From: Liolophura sinensis
Lineage: Eukaryota > Mollusca > Polyplacophora > Chitonida > Chitonidae
DNA length: 64,000 nucleotides
Assembly (NCBI RefSeq): GCF_032854445.1
Contig: NC_088295.1
Location: 18,337,385-18,401,384, forward strand
Reading direction: 5' to 3'
Both the position numbers and the translations under genes were made by a program. Shown here in pieces: positions 12,191 to 23,815 of the stretch (position 1 is the stretch's first letter; every line of letters starts with the position of its first letter). The notes below the pieces were generated by a model, which saw nothing but the letters and a program-made list of their open reading frames with translations, did not search any database and had not been told where the DNA came from.

Positions 12191-12365
12191 TGCTTACAGG
12201 GAAACCAAAGCCAGAGAGAAAACGCTGTCCATTAAGCTGTAGTGATGGATATATATCTAGAACTTTCACAAATCCCATTGATGTCTGATGAGCCCGTAAG
12301 AGGATAATTTCAAAACTTGCCAAGAGGAGACAAAACCATTAAATGGTGAAAGTCAAGCAGACTTC
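12191..12365 (+). promoter_or_regulatory. 5' leader of the receptor gene: splice acceptor and upstream ORFs
   Basis: A good 3' splice site (CTAACTCCTCCAACTTTGCT then TACAG) ends at 12199, so the coding exon probably starts at 12200 with a non-coding exon upstream. In this leader an upstream ORF at 12245-12307 encodes 20 residues (MDIYLELSQIPLMSDEPVRG). A three-codon ORF in the receptor frame ends at the TAA at 12297-12299, which also limits how far the main frame can extend upstream. Such upstream ORFs usually lower translation of the main frame; that role is inferred here. Confidence 0.55.
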
Positions 12366-13691
12366 ATGAGGAGCATGGACCTGTTCAACGTTTCACTGGA
12401 ATCGGCTTGTAACAGCTCCGAAGTTCTCAGCAAATGGCCTGTGATTTTTCTTCTGGTGTTCGTTTTGGTGGCCGGTGTGATTGGGAATGGTCTGGTGTTT
12501 CTAACTTCCGCTGTTAAACGCAAGAGGTCAAGCTGTTCTCAGTTCATTCTGCACCTAGCTATCTACGACATGATCGCCTGTGTAACTGTCATACCTGTGT
12601 CTTTGACAGGCTTATTACAAAGGAACATTGTTCACCACAATGTTGTGTGTAAAATCTTCATGTTTTTGTGCCTTTTGTTTGCGCTCAGCTCAGTGGTTAC
12701 TCTAGATCTGGTTGCCATTGATCGATTTTTAAAGATCTGCAGACCGTTTTCCTACGGGATTTCCTATGAAGCTTCCAAACGACTGTTCTTCCTGGAGTTC
12801 ATCACAGGACTCGTGTTCGCGATGGCCACTCTCTTCTTTCAGGGTATGACCCGTGTAGAGGACAACTCCTCTCCTCTGTACTGTTACCGAGGAATATGTC
12901 TCCTAAACAACGACTTCTACGAAAGCGAGTACAGGTTTGTGTTCAATTTGATGATTGCCATTGTTCTGGCGGCCATGTTTCTTGTGTTGTTCGTTTGCTA
13001 CGCTCTGGTAATGAGGACTATACTTCGTAGGAGATCAGGTTACGTAACCAGTCTTCCCAAGGTGGTCATCACTCAGGCTCCCGGCTGCTCTGACCACCAA
13101 CTCTTAGAGAACATGGCAACTATTTCCAAAGTACCGGAGCACTGTCATCCAGACAGTACACAAGAGCAATCAGTGTCAGACTGTGGCCAAACCACAACGT
13201 TTAGTCTTGGCTCGACAGGCAACCTCATAGATTTGGAATGTGCCGCTACAGACCTTGATGTTGGAAGGTCTAATACGGACATATCCGCGCAAACACTTTC
13301 CGTCAACTTTCCAAAGACAAGTTCCAGGAAAAAATCAGTCACCAGGCCCAGCTGCAGACGCCAAGCCAGCGCAATTAAATCTGCCAAAATCCTGAGTATA
13401 GTAACCTTGGGCTTTGTGTTGTGCTGGCTACCCACCTGGGCCCTCGGCTCCTTCATTCGCCTTCACGTCCGTAGTGCCGAGAAGCTTCTGCGTATGACAC
13501 CAGCGCATGACAATGCCGTCATGTTTTTCCAGTTTTGGTACCTTACCAATCATGCCGTCAATCCTATAATTTACGCTTTCATGGACCAAACATTCAGGAA
13601 AGACTGCATGCGACTGCTTCTTGGTCTACGTTCCATGTCTTCGTTACCAACAAGGCATAGCCAACAAACGAGACCAACAGAGGCACATTGA
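12366..13691 (+). CDS. class A (rhodopsin-like) G-protein-coupled receptor, probably peptide-type orphan
   Basis: Complete 441-residue, intronless coding sequence of a seven-helix plasma-membrane receptor. Visible landmarks: GN in helix 1 (40-41); LHLAIYD in helix 2 (62-68); Cys95 at the top of helix 3, with Cys173 or Cys178 in extracellular loop 2 as disulphide partner; DRF (119-121), where most relatives have DRY, followed by ICRP; helix 5 at about 191-216; a long basic and Ser-rich third intracellular loop (about 217-335); CWLP in helix 6 (353-356); NPIIY in helix 7 (399-403) and a helix-8 FRKDC. N-glycosylation sequons lie at N8, N16 and N167. The start at 12366 is favoured by an in-frame stop at 12297; Met4 is the alternative. 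The overall pattern suggests neuropeptide-type receptors (CCK/orexin-like groups), but the ligand cannot be named. No break is seen. Confidence 0.93.
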   Translation: MRSMDLFNVSLESACNSSEVLSKWPVIFLLVFVLVAGVIGNGLVFLTSAVKRKRSSCSQFILHLAIYDMIACVTVIPVSLTGLLQRNIVHHNVVCKIFMFLCLLFALSSVVTLDLVAIDRFLKICRPFSYGISYEASKRLFFLEFITGLVFAMATLFFQGMTRVEDNSSPLYCYRGICLLNNDFYESEYRFVFNLMIAIVLAAMFLVLFVCYALVMRTILRRRSGYVTSLPKVVITQAPGCSDHQLLENMATISKVPEHCHPDSTQEQSVSDCGQTTTFSLGSTGNLIDLECAATDLDVGRSNTDISAQTLSVNFPKTSSRKKSVTRPSCRRQASAIKSAKILSIVTLGFVLCWLPTWALGSFIRLHVRSAEKLLRMTPAHDNAVMFFQFWYLTNHAVNPIIYAFMDQTFRKDCMRLLLGLRSMSSLPTRHSQQTRPTEAH

Positions 13692-14365
13692 AGAAAAGTA
13701 TTTTTTGTTAGGAAAGTGTCGTTTGTTGCCCTGATCGCCATTCATTGTTTTGGAAAATGTGACTTTCGTCCCCAAAAAGTGCCTGGACAATAATATGACA
13801 AGTATTTTGTTTTTTCAAGCTCACTGCTCCCCTGCTTGTGTACAAAGTGATATTACATTTAGGACGACCGCAGAGCAGACAGGTATTTTCATATTTGCTC
13901 ACCAACGTACTCGGTGTTCACATTTTATTTGGGAGATCAGTATGGAGTAGCCCCTTGCAGTCAATCTTCTTGTCCCTTACAGCTTGTCTGGTGTTCATAT
14001 TGCGAACAATATGTTAGAACTTATACATGTATATACTTTTAGCCCTCTGGGAATATGTGAAGCAAAAGTGTCTGAACATGTAAGCAAATTCACCATAAGA
14101 TATGCGTGAAGCAAAACTATCTGAACACGTAAGTAAATTCACCATAACATGTGTGCGCAATCTAGAAACTAAATAGGTTGTGATGTAGCTTATTATTACT
14201 ACAGTTATCTACCATATGTGTCCAGTAATTAAATTTAGTGGTTACAGTATACGTCCTACATATTACATTACACGTTGGCTTGTTATATTTTAATGCTGTA
14301 TATTCATGTATGCATAAAACAAATGCATTATACCGATTAAAAATAAAGTTTTATGTGATAATTGG
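13692..14365 (+). other. 3' untranslated region of the receptor with poly(A) signal
   Basis: AT-rich sequence after the stop codon. An AATAAA hexamer at 14342-14347 is followed by TTTTATGTGA and is the first convincing cleavage signal. It holds a short internal duplication (ATGTGTGAAGCAAAA-type, near 14055 and 14105). The end of the transcript is inferred. Confidence 0.45.
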
Positions 14366-14654
14366 AAATTTCATCCAATATGTATATGGAGAAACAAGTA
14401 GACGTGGTTAAATTAAGTTCTGAATTCCCTCCGGGATAATTGAAATTGTGTCAAAAAGGAAATGTTAACCTTGTCGTTACTTGGAAGTATTTGATGTTTC
14501 TTTAGGTATACTGACTGGATATTGGTGTGCACATTATTTCTTGCATAGGTCGGTAGTTAGCTCCGAGAAGAGCACGAAAAGTTGAATGTGTCATGTGTGT
14601 GTGGTACGAGTTCAAAATGTAGTTGAGTTAGTTGTGAAAGCTTTGGACATGTTT

Positions 14655-14752
14655 TAACAATCTGGTGACAGAAAACACATTATAGGATCGCGACCAACCT
14701 GCGGACGGTCGTCCCCCCCCCCCAACAAATTCTGGCCGCCGGCGGATTATGT
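14655..14752 (+). mobile_element. SINE family C fragment
   Basis: CGACCAACCTGCGGACGGTCGT, a run of ten C, then TCTGGCCGCCGGCGG is the middle of SINE family C (compare 56455-56530) with a large internal change at the C run. Confidence 0.6.
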
Positions 14753-16195
14753 CACAGGTATGGCACACTTCGACCACTAAATAATGTTGACTTTCAGGCA
14801 TACAATACACATTCATCAACCACAATAGGTCTACCGGAATCATCGTAAATACCTTGGATGGAACAGAAATTCTACAAAAGTTTGCTACAGATTTAAAATT
14901 CCATGTCGTAAAAGTCACAAACTTTCATACCAAAAGAAACCTAGCTGCCACCACTGGGGTAAACTGAAATGGCTGACAAATTGCTATCTTATGCGGTATC
15001 TTGAGTTCTTTGTGAGACTAGGCGTAAATTTCAGACCTATCGTGTCATAAGTCAACATGTATAAATGATACCATAAATGGTATTGAAGTGTTGCTCTCTT
15101 CACAATGGTTTGATCTGATTCCAAATCAAACTATTGTGAAGGTGGCTAAAGTCTCTATTACTTTTTAATGAATTTTCACCCGTTCTCTGTAAACAGTAAC
15201 ATGGCCATGGATTGACTGGCCTTCTCAACGACAAAAGTATTATATATCTCCTGGAAAAGAGACAATGGCGAAACTTCATACAGCCATCTTGAATATCACC
15301 TTCACAGTCGTAATATCAGGAAACCATGTATGATACACCATATCAACGAGGAGGTGTTAGAAAAAGTGGAGGTAAGCAGTTGGCGATATTACTTTACCAG
15401 TTTGAGGAGGAAGAATGACGCATTTGCATTTATGATCTCACCAGCCTATTAGAGTTAGCTATATCCTCAATGGTCATTTGCGTGGCTTCTTGAACTTCCT
15501 GAATCAGGGTCACTGAATAGCAGACTGCATCGAGTACCTTTCTCTTCGCTACTGCGGGGAGTCACATTGTTCAACGTCCATCTGTTCTATGGTTTCTAAC
15601 AGCATTGGCAGGAATCTGTAGCCTTACTCAGTCTTCTCTGTCACGTGTCACGGGCTGCACTAGAAACGTTTGTTCATAATAAGAGGCAGAGGGCAGAGAA
15701 GTAGACGGTTATGTAGATGTTCCTGAGATGAGATATCTCGTTGCTAGGTTTGCAAAAGCCGTTCGTGACGGTTGAAATATCTTCTATTCCAGAATCTCCC
15801 TCACAAGGGTTTACTTCAGGGAGATATTTCCGCTAAAGACATGATGTATATGTATTTAAAGCCAAGCAAATTAGATGTAATATTCCACTTCTAGGGATAT
15901 TGGAATACCAGGTAAAAGTTAACATTGAAAACAAACAATGTGTAACGTTCTTTCATTTCCAAGATTCCCGGAATAGAAACAGGATACGAGTTTAAAATGG
16001 CCATGGTAGATCCTGTGCGGATAATGACGGCAAACGCTGTCCTCCTGAAACAGTGAAATGGCGTAGGCTATATCCGGATTTAAGCTATTCTAAGGTTAGC
16101 GAGGTGACGATAGGGCTGCTATTTTACAAGGGGTTTTTTTGTGGAAGGGAGGGATTTTTCTAATACCTAATGACAAGGGGATGATCAAATCAAAG
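14753..16195. other. no gene seen
   Basis: Unique AT-rich DNA with no recognisable coding or repeat structure. Confidence 0.5.
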
Positions 16196-16285
16196 CGCTC
16201 CACATGGACAGTCAAAACAGGAAAGCTCCACATGGACAGTCAAAACAGGAAAGCTCCACATGGACAGTCAAAGCAGGAAACCACT
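16196..16285. repeat. 28-bp triplicate
   Basis: Three head-to-tail copies of a unit with core TCCACATGGACAGTCAAAAC. The short plus-strand ORF that spans it is a consequence of the repeat. Confidence 0.85.
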
Positions 16286-16642
16286 GACCTGAAGCGTCTT
16301 GCGCAAGATTCCGGGCACTTTAATTTAGCTGTGACAGGAGCTAAACACGAATGTCTAGACTGGGTTATTCTCCACTCCTCGAGGTTGTTAATTTGACAAA
16401 AGAGATTTCGGATCTTCGTTGCGTAGGCACTCTCAAGTCGACAGACAACATTCAGTATGGAATTGGCCTTCGGTTGGTATTCTTTCCTTTAAATGCGGAC
16501 TCAGCCTTTCTTAATGCGAATTCGGGAGTACCTTTGAATTAGACGTAATGATCAGTTTAATAACGATGTCATGAATTTTGGTGTTCAGTTACCAGTGAAC
16601 GCAATTATTGCCAGTTTTCTCCTGTGCATTTTAGGTAAAGAG

Positions 16643-16975
16643 TGAGTGAGTGCTTGGGGTTTAACGTCGTACTCAACAATTTTTCAGTCATATGACGACG
16701 AAGGAATCATTAGGGTGCATGTACGTGTAATGTGCCTCCCTGTTGCAGGACGGATTTCCACCGCTCTTTTATTTAGTGCTGCTTCACTGAGACGACTTAC
16801 CGAAGGCAAGTAAGCCGCCCCGCCCGAGCCATTATACTGATACGGGTCAACCAGTCGTTGCACTATCCTCTTCATGCTGAACGCCAAGCGAGGAAGTTAC
16901 AACTTCCTCTTTTAAAGTCTTAGGTGTGACTCGATCAAGGATTGATCCTGGATCTACCGGTCCCGAAGCTCTACC
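16643..16975 (-). mobile_element. SINE family A, with 14-bp target-site duplication
   Basis: The element is bounded by identical 14-base direct repeats TTTTAGGTAAAGAG at 16629-16642 and 16976-16989. The tRNA-like head (box-B-like GATCAAGGATTGATCCTGG, reversed) is at the right and the GTTTAACCCC-type tail (read as GGGGTTTAACGTCGTACTCA) is at the left. The head stops at the box A region, so the insertion is slightly 5'-truncated. The duplication points to LINE-driven retroposition. The 67-codon minus frame inside it is not a gene. Confidence 0.92.
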
Positions 16976-16989
16976 TTTTAGGTAAAGAG

Positions 16990-18307
16990 ACCACGCTATT
17001 CAATAGTTTTAACTACGGATAAATATAATAGATTGTGCTCGTGGGAATATTACCGATATTAATGATCGCAAGAGAAGGATTATTCGATAATCTGGTATTT
17101 GTATGACGATGTCGAAAAAATAAGCCATTTATTCCATAAAATACCTTCCATGAAAGAAATGCATAGATTACAAATAACTGTACAGTTATGAAATGTGAAG
17201 ACACGATGAATGATATCAGTAGATTGAGTTTGCCCAACCATTTACGAATAAGTATTAGTGTGATGGGAAAGGGTTGTTATGATATTTTCATCTGCAGCAG
17301 ATTTGCTTTCCACTTATCCAGCTGATGCTTATAATGCTTATAAGTGTTTACCATTACTTTAAAGGGATGCTTTACACCACGGCTATATGAGATAACAAAT
17401 TTCACTACTAAATACCTTTACAGGAATACCTTTACTCTGCCTAACTTTTTTGGTGTGGGGGTGGGGGGGGGGAGTATTTCTCGTGGCAAACTAGCCACAA
17501 ATTGTTAAACCTTGTCTCTCTATTAAACTGTATACTTTATAGTAGTGGTCAAGTGACTCAACACGTATGTGGGAGTCCTTTAGAGTGGAGAATGATTTGA
17601 CTGGGTGTCAACTTAACGGATGTCTTCCAGATAATATCCAGCATGGCAGCTGAAAGAAGCATGGCCTCTAGGTCGGACATCAGCTCAAGGGAAACAGCAC
17701 AGTGTAAAACAGAACAGAGGGTATCGAGGTGAAGGTGGTAATACATTTAGCGCTTGGCTTCTGAAAATATTCACGACTGACAATGATGAGTATGCAAACT
17801 GCAAAAAGGGCATAGCACGTGGATCAATGGAAATTTCCCTTACTCCCCAACTGATTCCCTCTCCCGACAGATTACCGTGATTTCCGTGGCTTCAGTGTTT
17901 GATGATACCGACTTCAAAGGCCGATATTTCCAAGCACGTCTACGAGGTTTGTAATTGCAAAGTTTCCATGCGGCTAAGGTTTGATATTGTAAGAAGATTT
18001 TGCGACGTTTTGAAGTTCGTTACACACCTACCACTATATGTGGGATGTTATTGATCGTACTGATTAAATATTTTTTTTCCAATGAAGGAAAATGCTACAC
18101 TAAATAAAGCTCTTTGTGGATAAAAGTCAGAGGTTCATCTGGTCAGCCAGCATATAAGTGAAAACTCACGATGTTGAAAATTGGTCGATTGGCCATCTAT
18201 TTTTTTAAGGTTGTATTACTACTCTGTATGCAAGTACCTCACGTCACACTCTAGGCTTTTCGTTTGTAAATGCACTTTACCAACGACAACTCTGCAATGT
18301 TCAAAAT
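16990..18307. other. no gene seen; one G-rich run
   Basis: Unique DNA. A G-rich tract (GGTGTGGGGGTGGGGGGGGG) at about 17453-17472 could form a G-quadruplex. Nothing else is supported. Confidence 0.45.
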
Positions 18308-18400
18308 TTAGTTATTTATTTTTTTCTGTTTTACGCCGTATTCAAGAATATTTCATTGATACGACTTCGGGTAGCATTATGGTGGGAGGAAGTCGGACAG
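18308..18400 (-). mobile_element. SINE family C tail relic
   Basis: TTTTACGCCGTATTCAAGAA, TATTTCATTGATACGAC and GCATTATGGTGGGAGGAAG reproduce, in reverse complement, the 3' part of the family C SINE (intact at 56510-56570). Confidence 0.75.
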
Positions 18401-18534
18401 TGTTATCACATATTTTGACATTTCAGAGGTCCTCACATCAAAGGCCTTTATCAATTGCTGGGAAAACCAGAATTTTGTTTCTATATGACGGCTCTCGACA
18501 CTCCATGGATTCCTGTCTCCCCGATAAAGGGGGT

Positions 18535-19245
18535 GGTGAAAAAAACAGTTGGTTTTTGTCTGCTCATGGTTTTTGTGACTGCTCACATGGTTTTTGACTG
18601 CCCAGATAGTTCTTGACTGCTCATGGTTTTTTTGAATGCTCAGGAAGCCTTTGACTGCTCAGGGCTTTTTTTTGTCTGCTTAGAGTTTTTTTTTTTTTGA
18701 CAGCTTAGGTGGTTTTTGACTGGTCAGATGGTTCACGACAGCTCAGGTGGAATATGACTGCTCAGGGTTTTTTTCCCTGCTCAGGGGCTTTTCATTGCTC
18801 AGGGGTTTTTTAACTGTCGCGATGGTTCTTGGCTGTTTATGTGGTTATTGACTGCTCAGGGTTTTTTTGACTGCTTAGGTGGTTTTTGTCCGCTCAGATA
18901 GTTCTTGACTGCTCAGGTGTTTTTTCACTGACTGACTGCTCATAGTTCTTGACTACTCAGGTGTTTTTTTCACTGACTGACTACTCAGGTGGTTTTTGAC
19001 TGCTTAGGTGGTTTTTGACTGCTTAAGGTTTTTTTGACTGCTCAAATAGTTCTTGACTGCTCAGACTTTCTTCACTGACTCACTGCTCAGATAGTTCTTC
19101 ACTGTTCAGGTGGTTTTTGGCTGATCAGGTGACCTTTTTAATGCTGAAGTGGTTCTTGACTGTCCAGATGGTTCTTGACTGTTCAGTTGGTTCTTGACTG
19201 CTCACATGAGTCTTGACTCATTGAATGATTTATCTCGCCACCTGA
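18535..19245. repeat. short-period degenerate minisatellite (about 20-24 bp)
   Basis: More than 25 variants of TTTTTGACTGCTCAGGTGGT, with variable T runs and substitutions such as AGATAGTTC. Copies at both edges are most diverged. Confidence 0.9.
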
Positions 19246-22200
19246 TTCATGACAGCAGTTGAAATTTTGGCATCAGGAGGTGGATTTGACGTCGTCATTT
19301 GAATATTGACGTCGTCAGTTGAATATTAATCTAATGGAATGATTTTTTTAATTCACCACTTGATTTTTGACATTTTCAGTTGAAAAAAAAATAGACTAAA
19401 AGCTGCAAAACTTGTCCAGCATTTTACGCCATAGATGTACACGCGGTTGTATTGGTTACATTGTGTATGGCACGGAGAGTGTTACTAGCTCACTGCTTGA
19501 AGAACTTTCGGTGTACCCATTTTAAAATAATCGAGTTTCTTTGTTCTTTCTATCATCTATACTAAAAGGCTAGATTACATCTAGGATGTAAGTATTGCGT
19601 CGTGTAGTTAATGGATACACACAAAGCGTGCATTTGCCTTCAGGAGTTTTCTCCCCTCATCCTTCAGTTCCTGCGTCACACGTTTGTTTGCTGTCTGTTG
19701 ATTATATGTCGAGTTTTTGATTGCCGTCCATATGACTAAAAACATTTTGCTATAATTAGACTTGCCACATTTATAGGTGATTCTAAGAAATCCACTGGAA
19801 AATTCTCTCTGGAACCACAAAGGCTGAATCTTACGTATTGAATTAGCAACAACTGTGTAACCTCCAACAAACCTTCCCCTAACTGTCAAATTCCAGGTAG
19901 TTTCCTGTAATGGCTAATTTTTCACAGCGGAGCGCCTTTTATAGAAGAACTCTAGGTTATTACAGTGACGTCGCTGAACATTCACAAGGCTTTAGCGTCA
20001 TTGTGACTAATGATGACATTGCACTTACCGCTACAAAGAAGGCTACATGTATATCGAAAATCAATGCCCAACACGAAGGACTTACAGGAACTGGAAGTTA
20101 AAGTCCATGTAGCTTTGTACACATTTTAAGGTTTGGAAAGCAAGAATAAAATAGTTACTAAGGTAACCTAGCGAATGGAAGTTGCATGACGCAACTTAAC
20201 TAATAGGAAATCTGCAATGCACCACTAAGTGCCCTCTACTGGGTGATTTTACCGGCGAACACACACATGTGACCATTTCCCCAACATCACAGTGTCGTTC
20301 TACTGTTTCACAGTTCATGGAAGGGAGCCCAATTCAAGCTAAGGATAAGGATAAAGACATCTTTTAAACATCTACGTTAATTGGGAGTATCAGGCTCTGC
20401 CATATGATGCGATCAATGCAATAGTTCCTTGTCAACTGTTGTGTGTACCCAGGACAACTCAGAAGACGGCAATAATTAGATTTGAATCAAGTTTTTGTTT
20501 CATTGTGGATTTTTTTTTCGAAATAGTTAATTATATTGAAAAGTGGTAAGGTGAAGTTCCAGTTTTGGCTGTTTCCTCTGTATTCTTAGGTGTGGCCGTT
20601 TTCTAATGTTTTTGACCTTTACACTTTTCAAGGCTTTTTCTCAAAAGTTCAAATTGCGAGCTGTTTAGTTCATTTTCGAAAAACCAATTTCTGATTTTTT
20701 GACATTTTCAAAAACTTATTTTGAATATAAACATATTGCGCAACTTCAGACTGGTAAGATACAGATGAAGTTTGAGTTTTGGAAGCTGTCTACTTAAGTC
20801 AAAGTCAATTTGACAATGTGTCATCTGTATTTTGAATGATCGGCTTACAGTGCTGTAATTTCAACATACCTACATGTATTATACTATAGAGGTTCAAACC
20901 AATATGGGACAGATATTGTGACAAAAATACCTCCAGATTGTTTTAATGTTAAACAATTTATTGATAGTGCGCAATATTTGTTTACACACTGAACAGCCCG
21001 AATATAAATGTATACCGGGGGGGGGGGGGGGCGCAAATTTTGTCGCTCATTTTCAGTCACTGAGTCTTTCAGTTTCTCGTCAATGTCTAATACGTGAAAT
21101 TCGGGGAAACCATGCATGTATCAGCGGTGTAAAAGTATTCCCAAAGCTAAATACCGTGCCCCTAGTTTGGCAAACTTTTATACCTATATTCTATATACAG
21201 ACCATGTACAGAAAAAGAATAAGTTAATAAGATTTTAGTTTACAAGATGGTATAGGATTACTGAAGACCCGCTAGCTAAAAATGTCCGGAATATAGTGAT
21301 GACTGAAATATATCCACCTTCACAGGAAACTACACATTATCTATATGGTACATTGTATTTAGATCTTAGACAGAACAACTTTTTCTTGACACGCTAATTA
21401 GATAGCAGTACATACTGACTGGTCCAGCATATCGAGTGTACATATCTCGAGTTGCAGCATATGTTACATCACGGGTTGTGTGACGATTCATATCCACGTC
21501 AAGTTATGACTAAAATCACTAGCGCGTCAGGGATATTCAATCAAACATATTCAGTCTGGGTTTGATTTCCCTTAAACCTGGTAGGCTTTGTATTGCATTG
21601 ATTAAGACCGCCACCATATGGACAGCTGTAGTCAATGCACAACTGTGAGACATATAACTGTGAATTTATAATCTAGTATGATCCACGATTTAATTGGAAA
21701 CTCATTAAATTTACATGCCTAGAACATTCTTTGCGTTTTGGGGGCATCATTAGGAGCATTTAGTTGTTCTACTCCCTGTAGTTACTTGACTCCTTCATAC
21801 ATTATATACTTTCTTAATTCTTTGGGATTAAATGTTATTTTGGAAACTGGCTTTCCAAGAAATTGACCTGGATCAGCCATAGTGGCTGAAGAATGGTATG
21901 AGAGTGTCTTTTATGACGCCTGGATGAGTTTGTGCCTCTGATCACAACTTCAAGTGGAGACAACTGTTCCAAGAAAATTCTATTGGCGCTCATTGGTCGT
22001 ACTCTTGTAGATGAAACTCTACAGCACCTGTTAGTTCATTTCATATTCGTAAATATTAAACGATTTCTGAATATTAACAGATGTATAAAGATCATTTCTA
22101 AGTATTTCAATGGTGCAGGTGGAATAACCATTTAATTAGACTTTGCATTTAGTCTTGATAATCCACAGGCACATGAGTTACAGAAGACTTGAATTAAATT

Positions 22201-23727
22201 GTGATAATATAGTATTCAAAATAACTTCTTGTTGCTATTTTGCATAAATGTGAATAAATTAAGGAAACAGTTATATTTTACATGACGTGGCATGCATACA
22301 TCTTACAATAACCGGTATTTGAATGTGAATGATTACGATCTCGTGTAACATCTACAGTAGTAAGCTACCTTGTAGCGAATGTGTTTGATAATAACATTTT
22401 AAAACTCCTTGTACTGTCAGAGTAAAATTTAGGTTACGTGTTATATAATATATCGTTGTTGCCAGTTTATTCAGTTCGGTGAATTGAGCCAGCCTATATT
22501 AGCTATATGTTTTTTGTTTGAAAGTCCACCTTGCCTGCTAGGAATCATATATTAGAAACGGCTTCAGCTTCCGTTTTAGACACCATTCTACGCATATCGC
22601 CTGAGCTAATGGCCACTGCATTAACCCACAGGTTTGTCCTGAAAACTGGGTCTATCAGAAATGTAAAAATAGACCCCGCGCCTTCCGCTTACTTAAAAAG
22701 CACCACAAACGTGTGTTGCACACCTCTTTTTTCATAGCTGACATCTTTCACATATGCGGAAAACTCTCGCTGGATGCACATTGAGAGCTACATGTACCTG
22801 CATTTGGTGACCTATAGTCTATTTATTTTAGCCAGATGCCTATATTTAGCTATTTGCAAAATCAGCCATACTATCCTACAAAATTGCCTTTAGTCAGTGA
22901 CACGTAACAACACAAGCTCTACACGTGGATATGTTGAAAGTTCATATTTTTGCACAGGTGAACATTTTTTTCTAGTGCATAATGTTAAACTGCATAAGTT
23001 CGATTTCGATGCTATGAACTCATTGCCTCAGGCGCTCAACATAAACCAATAAAAAGAAGTAAGAAACTCGAAGAAATTATGAAATCAGGCTGGCTTCATG
23101 GAAGAGGAAGCAGTCTACAGTTTTTGGTGAAACAGGAAGACGCAAGGGATGTCGTCAAACAAAACATGTGACTGAACTGCGCAACTCTTTTATATCCAAC
23201 TTGGCGGTCTTATTCTACTCGATGTATATACAAGAACTTGTCCCATGTTAAGCGGAATTAGACACAAAAGGGAACTCGTAAAACCCTTTCCTGTCTGTAT
23301 CAAGAGGGTCCAAATCTGTGAACTTATTTGTTCTTTCCTTTATTACGTCACAATCATCGGTGTACGTGTGCTCATAAAACATATATGAAGTACACATGCA
23401 CTGTAACGTCACACCAGAAAACGATGCGTTTTGCTGTCACTTGGACCGTCTGTGTAGCTTGTCCTCGAGTCTCCCATTATGAAGCAGCTAGAGTTCCTAG
23501 ACACTCCTTCCATATTTACAGACAAGAGAGTTTTGCGCCTAGTAAAATTGGATGGAGCATTCTGACTCAGTCTAGTTTTATATTACCGTAATTTTTAACT
23601 TGGACCTTAAGTTAACACGACGAGATATGTACACGACATATGCAGAAATTTCGGTACATGGCTATCCAATTAAGGATAATTAACACCGTGAAGACTGAAG
23701 CTGTCCCTTAGGCTTGGCCCTTTTTCC
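19246..23727. other. no gene seen
   Basis: About 4.5 kb of unique AT-rich DNA. There is a 15-G run near 21017. None of the small frames shows a domain, signal peptide or credible splice context. The stretch 20560-20780 is T-rich and repetitive in composition. Confidence 0.45.
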
Positions 23728-23815
23728 TGCTATCGCTTTGCTGGCGGCCGTCGTATAAACCAAATATTCTTGAGCACGATGTAAACCACCAGTCAGATAA
23801 TAATAATCAAACTGA
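23728..23815 (+). mobile_element. SINE family C tail relic
   Basis: GCTGGCGGCCGTCGTATAAA, CAAATATTCTTGAGCACGAT and GTAAACCACCAGTC match the 3' end of the family C SINE at 56520-56575. The 5' part is missing. Confidence 0.75.
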
